From Paracoccaceae bacterium (GTDB lineage Bacteria; Pseudomonadota; Alphaproteobacteria; Rhodobacterales; Rhodobacteraceae): a stretch of DNA of 64,000 nucleotides. Numbering within the stretch: position 1 is the stretch's first letter; each line of letters starts with the position of its first letter. Below, one piece after another: positions 1 through 9,059 of the stretch. The notes beneath the pieces are model-generated. The model was given only the letters and a program-made list of their open reading frames with translations, ran no database searches and was not told the DNA's origin. The position numbers were made by a program, and so were the translations under genes. Location of the stretch: positions 91,502 to 155,501 of the forward strand of contig JAAFAB010000008.1 in the NCBI GenBank assembly GCA_018222585.1. Reading direction: 5' to 3'.

Positions 1-234
1 GATCTGCTCGACCGGCGCGTCGCTGCAGGCCAGCGCGCAGGCGGCCAGGTGCATGCGGATGCGCCGCACCGCCTGGGCGCAGGTCTCGCCGGTCATGGCG
101 CGGAACACCCGGTGCCAGTGAAAGCGGCTCATCGCCGCCACGTCGGCCAGGGCATCCAGCGACAGGTCGCCGTCCGGGTTGGCGTGGATATGGTCCATCA
201 CCCGCACCAGGCGGTCTTCGTAGCTTGCCGTCAT
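1..234 (-). CDS. AraC-family transcriptional regulator, N-terminal part (cut by window edge)
   Basis: The reverse strand reads from an ATG at 234 into [20 protein letters not shown] and stays open to the window edge (78 codons visible). The visible part matches the first helix-turn-helix of AraC-type DNA-binding domains: a Leu-Ala-rich helix, then a segment with SRFHWHRVF and a Met-Thr-Gly-Glu turn. The domain is at the N-terminus, as in AraC proteins that carry a C-terminal GyrI-like effector domain. That C-terminal part lies outside the window, so the effector cannot be inferred. It is divergent from accA, about 110 bases away. Confidence 0.75.
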   Translation of the reverse strand, partial: MTASYEDRLVRVMDHIHANPDGDLSLDALADVAAMSRFHWHRVFRAMTGETCAQAVRRIRMHLAACALACSDAPVEQI

Positions 235-346
235 GAGGTCTCCTTTCCCGGCCCCTCTGTGCCGGATGCCGCCCCGGCAAATCTTGCCTTATTGCACTTC
301 AGCCGTCAGGACTGCATATAACGACCGACCGAAGCGGAGGCGCCAG

Positions 347-1309
347 ATGACGAACTACCTCGATTTCGAACGTCCCCTTGCCGAGATCGAAGGCAAGGCC
401 GAGGAGCTGCGGGCGATGGCCCGCTCGAACGAGGAAATGGATATCGAGTCCGAAGCCGTGGCGCTGGACAAGAAGGCCGCCGACATGCTGGTGGACCTCT
501 ATTCCAAGCTGACGCCCTGGCGGAAATGCCAGGTGGCGCGGCATCCCGACCGGCCCCATTGCAAGGACTACATTCAGGCCCTCTTCAACGAGTTCACCCC
601 GCTGGCGGGTGACCGTAACTTTGCCGAGGATCTCGCCGTCATGGGCGGCCTTGCGCGCCTGGGCGACCGCCCCGTCGTGGTGATCGGCCACGAGAAGGGC
701 CATGACACCAAGTCGCGCATCGAACGCAACTTCGGCATGGCCCGCCCCGAAGGCTACCGCAAGGCGATCCGCCTGATGGAGCTGGCCGACAAGTTCAACC
801 TGCCGGTGATCAGCCTCGTCGACACCGCCGGGGCCTATCCCGGCAAGGGCGCCGAAGAGCGCGGCCAGTCCGAGGCCATCGCGCGCTCGACCGAGAAATG
901 CCTGCAGCTTGGCGTGCCGATGATCTCCGTCATCATCGGTGAAGGTGGCTCGGGCGGCGCGGTGGCCATCGCGGCGGCCAACAAGGTCGCCATGCTGGAA
1001 CATTCTATCTACTCGGTGATCTCGCCCGAGGGCTGCGCCTCGATCCTGTGGAAGAACGCCGAGAAGATGCGCGAGGCCGCCGAGGCCATGCGCCTGACCG
1101 CGCAGGATCTTCATTACCTCGGCGTGATCGACCGCATCATCGCCGAACCCACCGGCGGCGCGCACCGCGCCCGCGAAGAGGCCATGACCTCGGTCGGCCG
1201 GGCGCTGGAGGCGATGCTGGAAGAGATGGACGGCATGGACCGCAAGGCGCTGATCAAGGCGCGGCGCGAAAAGTTCCTCGACATGGGCGCGCGCGGCCTC
1301 GCCGCCTGA
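347..1309 (+). CDS. accA: Acetyl-CoA carboxylase carboxyltransferase subunit alpha
   Basis: 320 residues, normal AccA length. With AccD it forms the carboxyltransferase that moves the carboxyl group from biotin to acetyl-CoA, giving malonyl-CoA for fatty-acid synthesis in the cytoplasm. The N-terminal helical segment ([14 protein letters not shown]) and the crotonase-like core are typical: [17 protein letters not shown], the glycine-rich [16 protein letters not shown], and [14 protein letters not shown]. The ATG at 347 was chosen over an upstream in-frame start because GGAGG sits 6 bases before it and homologs begin at this point. A perfect hairpin follows the stop. Confidence 0.96.
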   Translation: MTNYLDFERPLAEIEGKAEELRAMARSNEEMDIESEAVALDKKAADMLVDLYSKLTPWRKCQVARHPDRPHCKDYIQALFNEFTPLAGDRNFAEDLAVMGGLARLGDRPVVVIGHEKGHDTKSRIERNFGMARPEGYRKAIRLMELADKFNLPVISLVDTAGAYPGKGAEERGQSEAIARSTEKCLQLGVPMISVIIGEGGSGGAVAIAAANKVAMLEHSIYSVISPEGCASILWKNAEKMREAAEAMRLTAQDLHYLGVIDRIIAEPTGGAHRAREEAMTSVGRALEAMLEEMDGMDRKALIKARREKFLDMGARGLAA

Positions 1310-1333
1310 TCCCGCCCCAAGGCAAGACATCTG

Positions 1334-1365
1334 ACGGCGCCCGGGTCCCCCGCGGCGCCGTTTCC
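1334..1365 (+). terminator. Likely terminator after accA
   Basis: A perfect 8-bp stem (ACGGCGCC at 1334-1341 with GGCGCCGT at 1354-1361) and a 12-base loop, followed by TTCCTG rather than a long T tract. It sits 25 bases after the accA stop and before the next promoter. Confidence 0.5.
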
Positions 1366-1460
1366 TGTTCTCCCCTCCACCGGACCTGCGCCCCCGGGCG
1401 CGCCCCCTTCCACGGCAGCGCCCGCAAAATGGGCAAAGCGGCGGAGAGGGGCACATTCGG

Positions 1461-1480
1461 GTGATTAATCGTTACATCAC
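1461..1480. promoter_or_regulatory. Candidate LacI-family operator, distal
   Basis: An imperfect palindrome centred on CG at 1470/1471, with 7 of 10 base pairs symmetric and perfect GTGAT/ATCAC outer arms. Central CpG palindromes are typical LacI-family operators. Its core GATTAATCGTT recurs 42 bases downstream, about four helical turns. Confidence 0.45.
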
Positions 1481-1483
1481 CCA

Positions 1484-1515
1484 TTGACGGAAGAAATTCG
1501 GGCAGATTAATCGTT
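1484..1515 (+). promoter_or_regulatory. Candidate promoter with overlapping proximal operator for the LacI/purine operon
   Basis: TTGACG at 1484-1489, a 16-base spacer, then ATTAAT at 1506-1511. A second copy of GATTAATCGTT occupies 1505-1515 and so overlaps the -10 box. The regulator start codon is at 1536. This geometry suggests autorepression by the LacI protein encoded immediately downstream; that link is inference. Confidence 0.4.
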
Positions 1516-1535
1516 TCACCAAGCGAGGTGACTGA

Positions 1536-2558
1536 ATGGCCAGCCTGAAACAGATTGCACGGGATATCGGGGTGTCGACCGCCACCGTCTCCAATGCCCT
1601 CACCGGCAAGGGGCGGGTATCGGAGGAACTGGCCGAGAAGATCCGCGCCCATGCCGAGGGGCTGGGCTATCGTCCCAGCAGCGCCGCACGGGCGCTGAAG
1701 ACCGGGCAGAGCGGCATTCTCGGCCTGGTCATGCCCGACCTGACCAACCCGCTGTTCCCCCGTATCGCGCAGAATCTCTCGATTGCCGCCGAGGCCCGTG
1801 GCCTCGGCATCCTGATCGCCGACAGCCGGGGCGACGACGCCCGCCAGGACGAGGCCCTGGCCCAGCTGGTCGGGCGCGGCGTCGACGGGCTGATCATCGT
1901 CCCGAAGAAGGGCACCACGGCGCCCGAGATCGCCCTGCCGCTGGTGGTGATCAACACCGCCTCGGATCCGCGCTCGACCGTTTCGGCGGACCACCTCGGC
2001 GGCGGGCGCCAGCTGGGCGCCCATGTCGCCGGGCTGGGCCATGCCCATGTCGCCCTGCTGGGGGGCGACGCGGTGTCGGAAGTGCAGCAGGACCGCATTC
2101 GCGGCATGATCGCGGGCCTCGGCCCCGCCACCCGCACCGAGGTCGTCTGGGGCGACGCCGGGATGGCCCGCCTGCCCGGCCTGGTGGCGAAGGGCGTGAG
2201 CGCGGTCATGGCGACCTCGGACCTGCTGGCGCTCGGCGCCCATTCCCATCTGTCCCGCGCCGGTCTTTCGGTGCCCGGCGATGTCAGCCTGACCGGCTTC
2301 GACGACCTGCCCCTGGCCACCGCCATGCACCCCGCTCTGACCACCATCGCCCAGGATGTCGAGGCCATCGCCGAACAGGCCCTCGATGTGCTGACCCGCC
2401 GCATCGCGGGTCGCCCCGTCGATACCCCCGCCAGTGCCGTGCCGATGACCCTGGTGTTGCGCCAGTCCACCACCACCGCCGCCCCGCGCCGCCTGCGTGC
2501 CGGGGCGCCCGCGTCCTCCCCCCTCCCTTCAGAAACCGACCCAACAGGAGCAAACTGA
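1536..2558 (+). CDS. LacI-family transcriptional regulator
   Basis: 340 residues. The N-terminal helix-turn-helix (residues about 3-22, LKQIARDIGVSTATVSNALT) and hinge helix are canonical for LacI/GalR. A periplasmic-binding-like effector domain follows (GILGLVMPDLTNPLFPRIAQ). The stop shares bases with the ATG of the binding-protein gene (TGATG), so the regulator heads the importer operon. The likely role is a ligand-released repressor of the downstream transporter and purine genes, with a purine or nucleoside as effector; the effector is inferred from gene context. The C-terminal about 25 residues are low-complexity. Confidence 0.9.
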   Translation: MASLKQIARDIGVSTATVSNALTGKGRVSEELAEKIRAHAEGLGYRPSSAARALKTGQSGILGLVMPDLTNPLFPRIAQNLSIAAEARGLGILIADSRGDDARQDEALAQLVGRGVDGLIIVPKKGTTAPEIALPLVVINTASDPRSTVSADHLGGGRQLGAHVAGLGHAHVALLGGDAVSEVQQDRIRGMIAGLGPATRTEVVWGDAGMARLPGLVAKGVSAVMATSDLLALGAHSHLSRAGLSVPGDVSLTGFDDLPLATAMHPALTTIAQDVEAIAEQALDVLTRRIAGRPVDTPASAVPMTLVLRQSTTTAAPRRLRAGAPASSPLPSETDPTGAN

Positions 2559-3586
2559 TGAAGACCACGCTTTCCCGCCTCGCGCTCGGCTGCGCCGCCG
2601 CCGCGCTGGCCACCACCGCCGCCCAGGCGCAGGACAAGACCCTGACGATCTCGGTCTATTCCTTCGCCCAGGACGAGTACAAGGAAGCCCTCTACGACCC
2701 CTTCGAAGAGATCTGCGGCTGCGACGTCGTGATCGAGACCGGCAACTCGGTCGAGCGCATGGCCAAGATCGAGGCCAATGCCGCCGATCCGGTGATCGAC
2801 ATGGCGGTGATCTCGACCCAGGACGCGCTGGCGCTGGCCCGCAAGGGTCTGCTGGCCCAGATCGACAGCTCGAAGCTGAGCAACTTCGACAAGCTCTATG
2901 ACAGCGCCAAGGATCCGAATGGCGACGGCATGGCGGTCGGCTATACCTACTACGCGTCCTCCATCGTCTACCGCTCCGACCTGGTCGAGATCGAAAGCTG
3001 GGGCGACCTGCTGAGCGACGACCTGGCCGGCGAGGTGGCCCTGCCCAACATCACCGGCACCCAGGGCCCGCTGACCCTGATGATGCTGGCCGAAGCCCTG
3101 GGCGAGACCGGCGGCTACGGCCCCGTCATCTCGACCATAGGCGAGCATTCCGACGACATCGTGACCTTCTACTCGCGCTCCTCCGAGCTGGTGCAGCTGA
3201 TGAACCAGCAGGAAGTCATCGCCGCGCCGGTCGGCAAGTTCGCCTGGGGCAGCTTCAAGGAGGCCGCCCTGCCCTTCGCCTGGGCCAACCCCAAGGAAGG
3301 CCAGGCTGGCGGCATGAACGTGATGATCATGACCAAGGACAACGGCAACGAAGAGCTGGCCTATCAGTTCATGGACTACTGGCTGTCGACCGAGATCCAG
3401 ACCAAGGTCGCCGAGATGCAGGTGGACAGCCCCGCCAACAAGGAAGTCGTCGTCTCTGACGAGATCGCCGAGAACCTGACCTATGGCGCCGATGTCATCG
3501 AGAATCTGAACATCATGCCCGCCGCCGACGTGCTGGACCAGCGCGAGTCCTGGGTCGAACAGTGGAACACCGAGGTGATCCAGTAA
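2558..3586 (+). CDS. ABC transporter periplasmic substrate-binding protein (PotD-like)
   Basis: 342 residues. A Sec signal peptide (Lys near the start, Ala/Leu-rich core, AQA-QD cleavage near residue 24) precedes a family-1 extracellular solute-binding domain. The overall pattern resembles polyamine/iron type binding proteins: ISVYSFAQDEYKEALYDPFEE near the N-terminus, then AVGYTYYASSIVYRSDLV, ALPFAWANPKEG and an acidic C-terminus. Translation is coupled to the regulator through TGATG. The neighbouring nucleoside hydrolase and adenine deaminase suggest that the real ligand is a purine nucleoside or related compound rather than a polyamine; this is inference. Confidence 0.88.
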   Translation: MKTTLSRLALGCAAAALATTAAQAQDKTLTISVYSFAQDEYKEALYDPFEEICGCDVVIETGNSVERMAKIEANAADPVIDMAVISTQDALALARKGLLAQIDSSKLSNFDKLYDSAKDPNGDGMAVGYTYYASSIVYRSDLVEIESWGDLLSDDLAGEVALPNITGTQGPLTLMMLAEALGETGGYGPVISTIGEHSDDIVTFYSRSSELVQLMNQQEVIAAPVGKFAWGSFKEAALPFAWANPKEGQAGGMNVMIMTKDNGNEELAYQFMDYWLSTEIQTKVAEMQVDSPANKEVVVSDEIAENLTYGADVIENLNIMPAADVLDQRESWVEQWNTEVIQ

Positions 3587-3621
3587 GCATCGGCCGGGCG
3601 TCCCCCGCGCCCGACCGCTTC

Positions 3622-3663
3622 GCCCCGGCGCGTATCCTCCCCTTTGCGCGCCGGGGCCTTTTG
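3622..3663 (+). terminator. GC-rich intra-operon hairpin after the binding-protein gene
   Basis: A perfect 11-bp stem (GCCCCGGCGCG at 3622-3632 with CGCGCCGGGGC at 3647-3657), a 14-base loop, then CTTTTG. Its position between the binding protein and permease genes is where ABC operons often carry a partial terminator or mRNA-stabilising hairpin that gives excess binding protein. Confidence 0.6.
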
Positions 3664-3692
3664 CCCCCGTTTCTGCCGACAGGACCCGCCCC

Positions 3693-4514
3693 ATGTTCCG
3701 CAACACGCGCGAAGGTCTGGCCCTAGCCCTTCCGGCCGCCATCTTCTCGACGCTGCTCTTTCTCGTGCCTGTTGGCATCCTGCTGTCCGAAGCCTTCCGC
3801 TTCGAGGGCGGCTGGTCGCTGCAGGGTTATATCGACTTCTTCGCAACGCCCCTGAACCGCACCGTCTTCCTGCGCACGCTGAAGCTGGGCGCGCTGGTGG
3901 CGGGCACCGCTGCCGTGATCGGCTACGCCGCCGCCTTCTGCATCGTGAACCTCGGGCCGAGGGCGCGCGGCACCGTCTTCGGCATGGTCGTCCTGCCGCT
4001 GATGATCTCGCCGGTGGCGCGGACCTATGCCTGGATCGTCATCCTGGGCCGCACCGGTATCGTCAACGAGGCGATCACCGGCCTCGGCCTGTCCGACACC
4101 CCGCTGCGCCTGCTGTTCACCGAGACCGCCGTCTTCCTCGGCCTGCTGCAGCTCTTCCTGCCGCTGATGATCATCTCGCTGGTTTCCGCGATGGAAAACA
4201 TCCCCCGCGATGTCATCCCCGCCGCCCGCGTCCTCGGCGCAAGCTGGCTGGCGGTCTTCTTCAAGGTCATCCTGCCGCTGACCAAGGAGGGCCTCGTGAT
4301 CGGCGGCACCCTGGTCTTCACCGGCTCGCTGACCGCCTACATCACCCCCGCGATCCTCGGCGGCTCGAAGGTGCTGATGCTGGAAACGCTGCTCTACCAG
4401 CGGGTCAACGTCAGCAATGACTTCGTCTCGGCCTCGGTGATCGCGATGATCCTGATCGTCATGTCCTTCTCGGCGAACCTTCTGCTGAAGAAAATCGCCT
4501 CGGCCCGGAGCTAG
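3693..4514 (+). CDS. ABC transporter permease (PotB-like)
   Basis: 273 residues with about six hydrophobic membrane segments. The cytoplasmic EAA-type loop reads DVIPAARVLGASWLAVFFKVILP and is where the ATPase docks. Inner-membrane half of the importer encoded in this operon. It ends 5 bases before the second permease gene starts, and no ORF separates it from the binding-protein gene. Confidence 0.9.
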   Translation: MFRNTREGLALALPAAIFSTLLFLVPVGILLSEAFRFEGGWSLQGYIDFFATPLNRTVFLRTLKLGALVAGTAAVIGYAAAFCIVNLGPRARGTVFGMVVLPLMISPVARTYAWIVILGRTGIVNEAITGLGLSDTPLRLLFTETAVFLGLLQLFLPLMIISLVSAMENIPRDVIPAARVLGASWLAVFFKVILPLTKEGLVIGGTLVFTGSLTAYITPAILGGSKVLMLETLLYQRVNVSNDFVSASVIAMILIVMSFSANLLLKKIASARS

Positions 4515-4519
4515 AGCCC

Positions 4520-5308
4520 ATGAACACCTCTTCCCGCCTGCTGGCCAACTGGGTGATCCTGGGGCTGACGCTGACCTTCCTGATCGGCCCCTTCCTGATC
4601 ATCATCCTCGCCGGTGCCTCGGATACCAGCTACCTGGCCTTTCCGCCCGAGGGGCTGACGCTGCGCTGGTATCTCAAGGTCTTCACCGTCGAGAGCTTCC
4701 GCGCCTCCTTCCTGCTGTCCATGGCGCTGGCCGTCTTCGGCACCCTGGCCGCGCTTCTGCTGGGCGTTCCGGCGGCCTATGCGCTGAACCGCTACGCCCT
4801 GCCCGGCGCCGAGACCGTGCGCACCGTGGTCGCCGCCCCGATCATCGTGCCCGGCATCATCGTCGGCCTCGCGCTGCTGCGCTACCTCGTGGTGCCGACC
4901 GGCGTGACCGTCACCCTGGCGCTGTTCATGGCCCATACGGCGCTGGTGCTGCCCTACGCGGTGCGCGTGGTCTCGTCCTCGATGCACAACCTGCGCGCCG
5001 ACATGGAAGAGGCCGCCGTCCTGCTGGGCTGCTCGCGCTTCCAGGCGTTCACCAAGGTGGTGCTGCCGAACATCCGGGGCGGCGTGCTGGCCGCCTTCAT
5101 CCTGGGCTTCGTGACCTCCTTCAACCAGGTGCCGGTGTCGCTGTTCCTGTCGGGCCCCGGGGTCCGCACCCTGCCCATCGACATGCTGGCCTACATGGAG
5201 ATCACCTTCGACCCCTCCGTCGCCGCGCTCTCGGCCCTTCTGGCCTTCATGTCGCTCGCCATCGTCTTCGTCGCCGAGCGCCTGCTGGGATTCTCTCGTT
5301 ATGTCTGA
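4520..5308 (+). CDS. ABC transporter permease (PotC-like)
   Basis: 262 residues, six predicted membrane spans and an EAA loop (MEEAAVLLGCSRFQAFTKVV). It is the second permease half, as in PotB/PotC heterodimers. The last codons overlap the start of the ATPase gene by 8 bases, so the three genes are translationally coupled. Confidence 0.9.
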   Translation: MNTSSRLLANWVILGLTLTFLIGPFLIIILAGASDTSYLAFPPEGLTLRWYLKVFTVESFRASFLLSMALAVFGTLAALLLGVPAAYALNRYALPGAETVRTVVAAPIIVPGIIVGLALLRYLVVPTGVTVTLALFMAHTALVLPYAVRVVSSSMHNLRADMEEAAVLLGCSRFQAFTKVVLPNIRGGVLAAFILGFVTSFNQVPVSLFLSGPGVRTLPIDMLAYMEITFDPSVAALSALLAFMSLAIVFVAERLLGFSRYV

Positions 5309-6314
5309 TGCTTTCGTCCAACTCTCCGATGTCACCCTGATGTACGGCAAATCCGTTGCCGTGCCCGACCTCAACCTGTCGATCCGCGAAGGGGAACTGA
5401 TCTGCCTGCTCGGGCCCTCGGGCTGCGGCAAGACCACCACCATGCGCGCCATCGCCGGGCTGCTGGATCCGGCCTCGGGCAGCATCCACATCGACGGGCG
5501 CGACGTGACCCGGGTGCCGGCCAACAAGCGCGGCATCGGGCTGGTGTTCCAGAGCTACGCCCTGTTCCCGCACCTCAACGCCTTCGAGAACGTCGCCTTC
5601 GGCCTGCGCCTGCAGAAACTGCCCGAGGCCGAGATCCGCGAGCGCACCGAGGCCGGTCTGGCGACCGTCGGCCTTAAGGGCTACGACAAGCGCAAGCCGG
5701 CTGAGATGTCGGGCGGGCAACAGCAGCGCCTCGCGCTGGCGCGTTCGCTGGTGATGAAGCCCAAGGTGCTGCTGCTGGACGAGCCTCTGTCGAACCTCGA
5801 CGCCCGCCTGCGTCTTGAAATGCGCACCGAGCTGCAGCGGGTGCAGAAGGAAACCGGCGTCACCATGGTCTTCGTCACCCACGATCAGGCCGAGGCCCTG
5901 GCGCTGGCCGACCGCATCGTGCTGATGAAAGAGGGCAAGATCGAACAGCTCGGCACCCCCGCCGATCTCTATGCCCGCCCCGAAACCGCCTTCGCCGCCG
6001 AGTTCATGGGCTTCGAGAACATCTTCCGGGTGGAGGGCAGCAAGGTCGTCACCGACAGTGGCACGCTTGAGCTGGGCTTTGCCCCCGCAAGCCCGCTGCT
6101 GGCCTGGCGCCCCGATGGCGTGAGTGTCGGCAGCGGTCCGCATCAGGGCCGGGTGCTGGCGACCTCCTTCGCGGGAGCACATCGCGAATATGTCCTCGAC
6201 ACCCCCCTCGGCCCGGTCAAGGCCGACGCCGCGATCGAGCTGCCCGAAGTGGCGATCGGCGAGACGCTGGCGTTCGACCTGCCCGAAGCCACCGCCCGCC
6301 CGCTCTCGGCATGA
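5301..6314 (+). CDS. ABC transporter ATP-binding protein (PotA-like)
   Basis: 337 residues. All nucleotide-binding motifs are present in order: Walker A GPSGCGKTT, Q-loop VFQSYALFPH, signature SGGQQQRLALARSL, Walker B VLLLDEPLSNLDA and H-loop FVTHDQAEAL. A C-terminal TOBE-like domain (about residues 245-337) is typical of the PotA/MalK class and may sense substrate. Overlaps the upstream permease by 8 bases and the downstream nucleoside hydrolase by 4 bases (ATGA), placing the hydrolase firmly in the transport operon. Confidence 0.93.
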   Translation: MSDAFVQLSDVTLMYGKSVAVPDLNLSIREGELICLLGPSGCGKTTTMRAIAGLLDPASGSIHIDGRDVTRVPANKRGIGLVFQSYALFPHLNAFENVAFGLRLQKLPEAEIRERTEAGLATVGLKGYDKRKPAEMSGGQQQRLALARSLVMKPKVLLLDEPLSNLDARLRLEMRTELQRVQKETGVTMVFVTHDQAEALALADRIVLMKEGKIEQLGTPADLYARPETAFAAEFMGFENIFRVEGSKVVTDSGTLELGFAPASPLLAWRPDGVSVGSGPHQGRVLATSFAGAHREYVLDTPLGPVKADAAIELPEVAIGETLAFDLPEATARPLSA

Positions 6315-7195
6315 GGGTCTGGGTCGACACCGACTACGGCTTCGATGACCTCTGGGCGCTGCTGGTGCTGCGGCACGGCGGCGTCGAGGTCTCCGGGATC
6401 TCCCTCGTCGCGGGCAATGCGCCGCTGCCGCAGGTGGTGGCCAATGCCCGGGGCGCGACGGCGCACTACGGCTTCACGGCGCCACTGCACGCCGGTGCCG
6501 ACCGCCCTCTGCAGCGCGCGCCCGAGACCGCCCAGCGGATCCTCGGCCCGCGCGGCATGACGAGCAGGGGCGGCTACCTGCCCGAGGGCGACGTGCCGCT
6601 GGCCTCGAAAGAGGCCGTGGCTGCGCTGGCCGGTTGGCTGATCACCGCAGAGGCGCCTCAGGTGCTGGCCCTCGGCCCGCTGACCAATATCGCTCGGCTG
6701 ATACAACAGCACCCCGAGGCCGCCGCGCGCATCCGGCGCCTTGTCTGGATGGGCGGCAGCAACGGGCCGGGCAACCACTCGGCCCAGGCAGAGTTCAACG
6801 CCCTGGCCGATCCCGAGGCCGCCGACGTGGTCGCCCGCGCCGGGCTGCCGCTGGACGTGGTCGACCTGATGGCCTGCCGGCAGGCGCGCTTCGGCCCCGC
6901 CGACATGCCCCGCTGCGAGGGCCTGACCGGCGATCTGCTGGGCGGTTACCTCGACATCGGCCTGTCCCGGGGCCGCGACGGCATGGCGATCTACGATCCC
7001 GTGGCCGCCCTTGCCCTGACCCGCCCGGAAGCGCTGGAGTTCCAGCCCCGCGCGATGCATGTATCCACCACCCCGGACGAGAGCTACGGGGCCACCACCT
7101 TCGACGCCACCGGACAGGGCCGCACGCGGCTGGCCACCGGCGTCGCCAGCAATGCCGCGCATCTCTGCCTCGATGCGCTGAGGACGGACGACTGA
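6311..7195 (+). CDS. Nucleoside hydrolase (IunH-type)
   Basis: 294 residues. Ca2+-dependent enzyme that splits nucleosides into base and ribose. The family hallmark DTDYGFDD lies at residues 6-12, followed by VAGNAPLPQVVANA, ALGPLTNIA and the AEFNALADPEAA segment. In the C-terminal motif, most inosine-uridine hydrolases have His-Asp-Pro; this protein has Tyr228-Asp229-Pro230, so the general-acid His is missing. Purine-specific members that use other leaving-group activation are an alternative. Overlaps the ATPase stop (ATGA) and is followed one base later by adenine deaminase, which supports purine nucleosides as substrates. Confidence 0.88.
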   Translation: MRVWVDTDYGFDDLWALLVLRHGGVEVSGISLVAGNAPLPQVVANARGATAHYGFTAPLHAGADRPLQRAPETAQRILGPRGMTSRGGYLPEGDVPLASKEAVAALAGWLITAEAPQVLALGPLTNIARLIQQHPEAAARIRRLVWMGGSNGPGNHSAQAEFNALADPEAADVVARAGLPLDVVDLMACRQARFGPADMPRCEGLTGDLLGGYLDIGLSRGRDGMAIYDPVAALALTRPEALEFQPRAMHVSTTPDESYGATTFDATGQGRTRLATGVASNAAHLCLDALRTDD

Positions 7196-7196
7196 C

Positions 7197-8960
7197 ATGG
7201 CCTTTCCCAAGGATCTCAACGACGCGCAGCTGCGCGCCCGCGCGGTGCGCGCCGCACGCGGGCTGGCGCCCTTCGACCTGCTGATCGAGGGGGCCGAGGT
7301 GCTGGACATGGTCACCGGGCGCCGCCGCGCCGCCGATGTCGGGCTGATCGGCCCCCTGGTCGCCTCGGTCCACGCCCCCGGCAGCCGCAGCGATGCGGAG
7401 GCGCGGCTGGACGCGCGCGGCCAGACCCTCGTGCCCGGGTTCATCGACACGCATATGCACGTGGAAAGCTCGATGGTCAGCCCGGCCGAATATGCCTCGG
7501 CGGTGGTGCCGCGCGGGGTGACCACGGCGCTCTGGGATCCGCATGAGCTGGCCAATGTGGCGGGGGAGGCGGGGCTTGGCTTTGCCTGCGACGTGGCCCG
7601 CGACCTGCCGCTGCGCCTGCTGCCGCTGGTGCCGACCTGCGTGCCCTCGGCGCCGGGCTACGAGGCCTCGGGGGCGGATTTCGACGCCGGGGTCGTGGCC
7701 CGCTGGCTGGCCCGCGACGACACCCATGGCGCGGCCGAGCTGATGACCATGCATCCGCTGCTGGACGGCGATCCGCGTGTTACCGGCATCGTGCAGGCCG
7801 GTCTGGACAGCGGCAAGCGAGTCTGTGGCCATGGCCGGGGCCTGACCGGCGGAGACCTCGCCGGTTTCGCCGCCGCCGGGGTCGAGACGGATCACGAGCT
7901 GACCTCGGCTGCCGACCTGCTGGCCAAGCTGGAAGCCGGCTTCACCATCGAGCTGCGCGGCTCGCACGCCCATCTGCTGCCCGAGTTCGCCGAGGCCCTG
8001 CTGGAACTGGGCGAGTTGCCGCAGGTGGTGACGCTCTGCACCGATGACGTCTTCCCCGACGACCTGCTGCACCGGGGCGGGCTGGACGCGGTGATCCGCA
8101 CGCTGATCGACTGCGGGCTGCCGCCGCTCTGGGCCTATCGCGCCGCCACGCTGAACGCCGCGACCCGGATCGGACGGCCAGACCTTGGGCTGATCGCCCC
8201 GGGCCGCCGCGCCGATATCGTGCTGCTGAGCGACGTTGCGGGCGTCACCGCCTCAGCGGTGATCGCGGACGGCAGGCTGGTCGCGCGCGATGGCGCCCTG
8301 CTGGCCCCTGCGCCGCGCCTTGCCGCCCCTGCCGCCCTGCGCGACACGATGAAGCTGGCCCCGCTGACCCCTGCCGATTTCGAGATCCCGGCGACCGGCA
8401 GCAGCGCCCGTATCGCCACCCTCTCGAAACCCCGCTTTCCCGAGTGGGGAGAGCGCGAGGTGCCCGTTTCGGACGGCCGGCTCGCGCTGCCCGGGGACAT
8501 GATCCGCATGGCCGTGGTCAACCGCCACGGCGCCGGCACCCCGGTGCGCCTGGCCTTCCTGGAGAACTGGGGCAGCTGGCGCGGTGCCTTTGCCACCAGC
8601 GTCAGCCATGACAGCCACAACCTGACCCTCTTCGGGCGCGACCCCGCCGACCTGGCCGCCGCCGGCAATGCCCTGCGCGAGGCGGGCGGCGGGCTGGCCG
8701 TGGCCGAGAGCGGCCGGGTCACGCATCTTCTGGCGCTGCCGACAGCCGGGCTTTACAGCGACGCGCCTCTGGCCGAGGTCGCCGCCACCTTCACCGCCCT
8801 GCGCGAGGCCATGGACAGGCTGGTCGACTGGCAACCGCCCTACCTGGTCTTCAAGGCGCTGTTCGGCGCTTCGCTGGTCTGCAACCCCGGGCCGCGCCTC
8901 AGCGACGTGGGGCTGGTCGATCCCTTCGCGCAGCGGGTGCTGACCTCGCTCCTGCTCTAG
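7197..8960 (+). CDS. ade: Adenine deaminase
   Basis: 587 residues, normal for the Ade family of amidohydrolases, converting adenine to hypoxanthine and ammonia. Visible motifs: metal-binding FIDTHMHVESSM, VTTALWDPHELANVAG, GHGRGLTGGDLAGFAAAG with a following DHE, and CTDDVFPDDLLHRGG. The C-terminal domain begins near residue 390 (FEIPATGS). Its start lies one base after the nucleoside hydrolase stop. Together the two enzymes would take an imported adenine nucleoside to hypoxanthine, ribose and ammonia. Some Ade-related proteins act on modified adenines, so the exact base is not proven. Confidence 0.92.
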   Translation: MAFPKDLNDAQLRARAVRAARGLAPFDLLIEGAEVLDMVTGRRRAADVGLIGPLVASVHAPGSRSDAEARLDARGQTLVPGFIDTHMHVESSMVSPAEYASAVVPRGVTTALWDPHELANVAGEAGLGFACDVARDLPLRLLPLVPTCVPSAPGYEASGADFDAGVVARWLARDDTHGAAELMTMHPLLDGDPRVTGIVQAGLDSGKRVCGHGRGLTGGDLAGFAAAGVETDHELTSAADLLAKLEAGFTIELRGSHAHLLPEFAEALLELGELPQVVTLCTDDVFPDDLLHRGGLDAVIRTLIDCGLPPLWAYRAATLNAATRIGRPDLGLIAPGRRADIVLLSDVAGVTASAVIADGRLVARDGALLAPAPRLAAPAALRDTMKLAPLTPADFEIPATGSSARIATLSKPRFPEWGEREVPVSDGRLALPGDMIRMAVVNRHGAGTPVRLAFLENWGSWRGAFATSVSHDSHNLTLFGRDPADLAAAGNALREAGGGLAVAESGRVTHLLALPTAGLYSDAPLAEVAATFTALREAMDRLVDWQPPYLVFKALFGASLVCNPGPRLSDVGLVDPFAQRVLTSLLL

Positions 8961-9059
8961 CCGGGATCCTTCACGACTAGTCATGGCCGGGATCGCGAAT
9001 GGTCATTGGAGCCGGCGCGCATTCCGGCCTAGGCTGGTCCCCGACAGAGAGGACCGCCG

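Noticed and set aside
1667..3778. A 703-codon minus-strand frame opposite LacI and the binding-protein genes
   Set aside because: Shadow frame; the plus-strand genes have signal peptide, helix-turn-helix and coupling.
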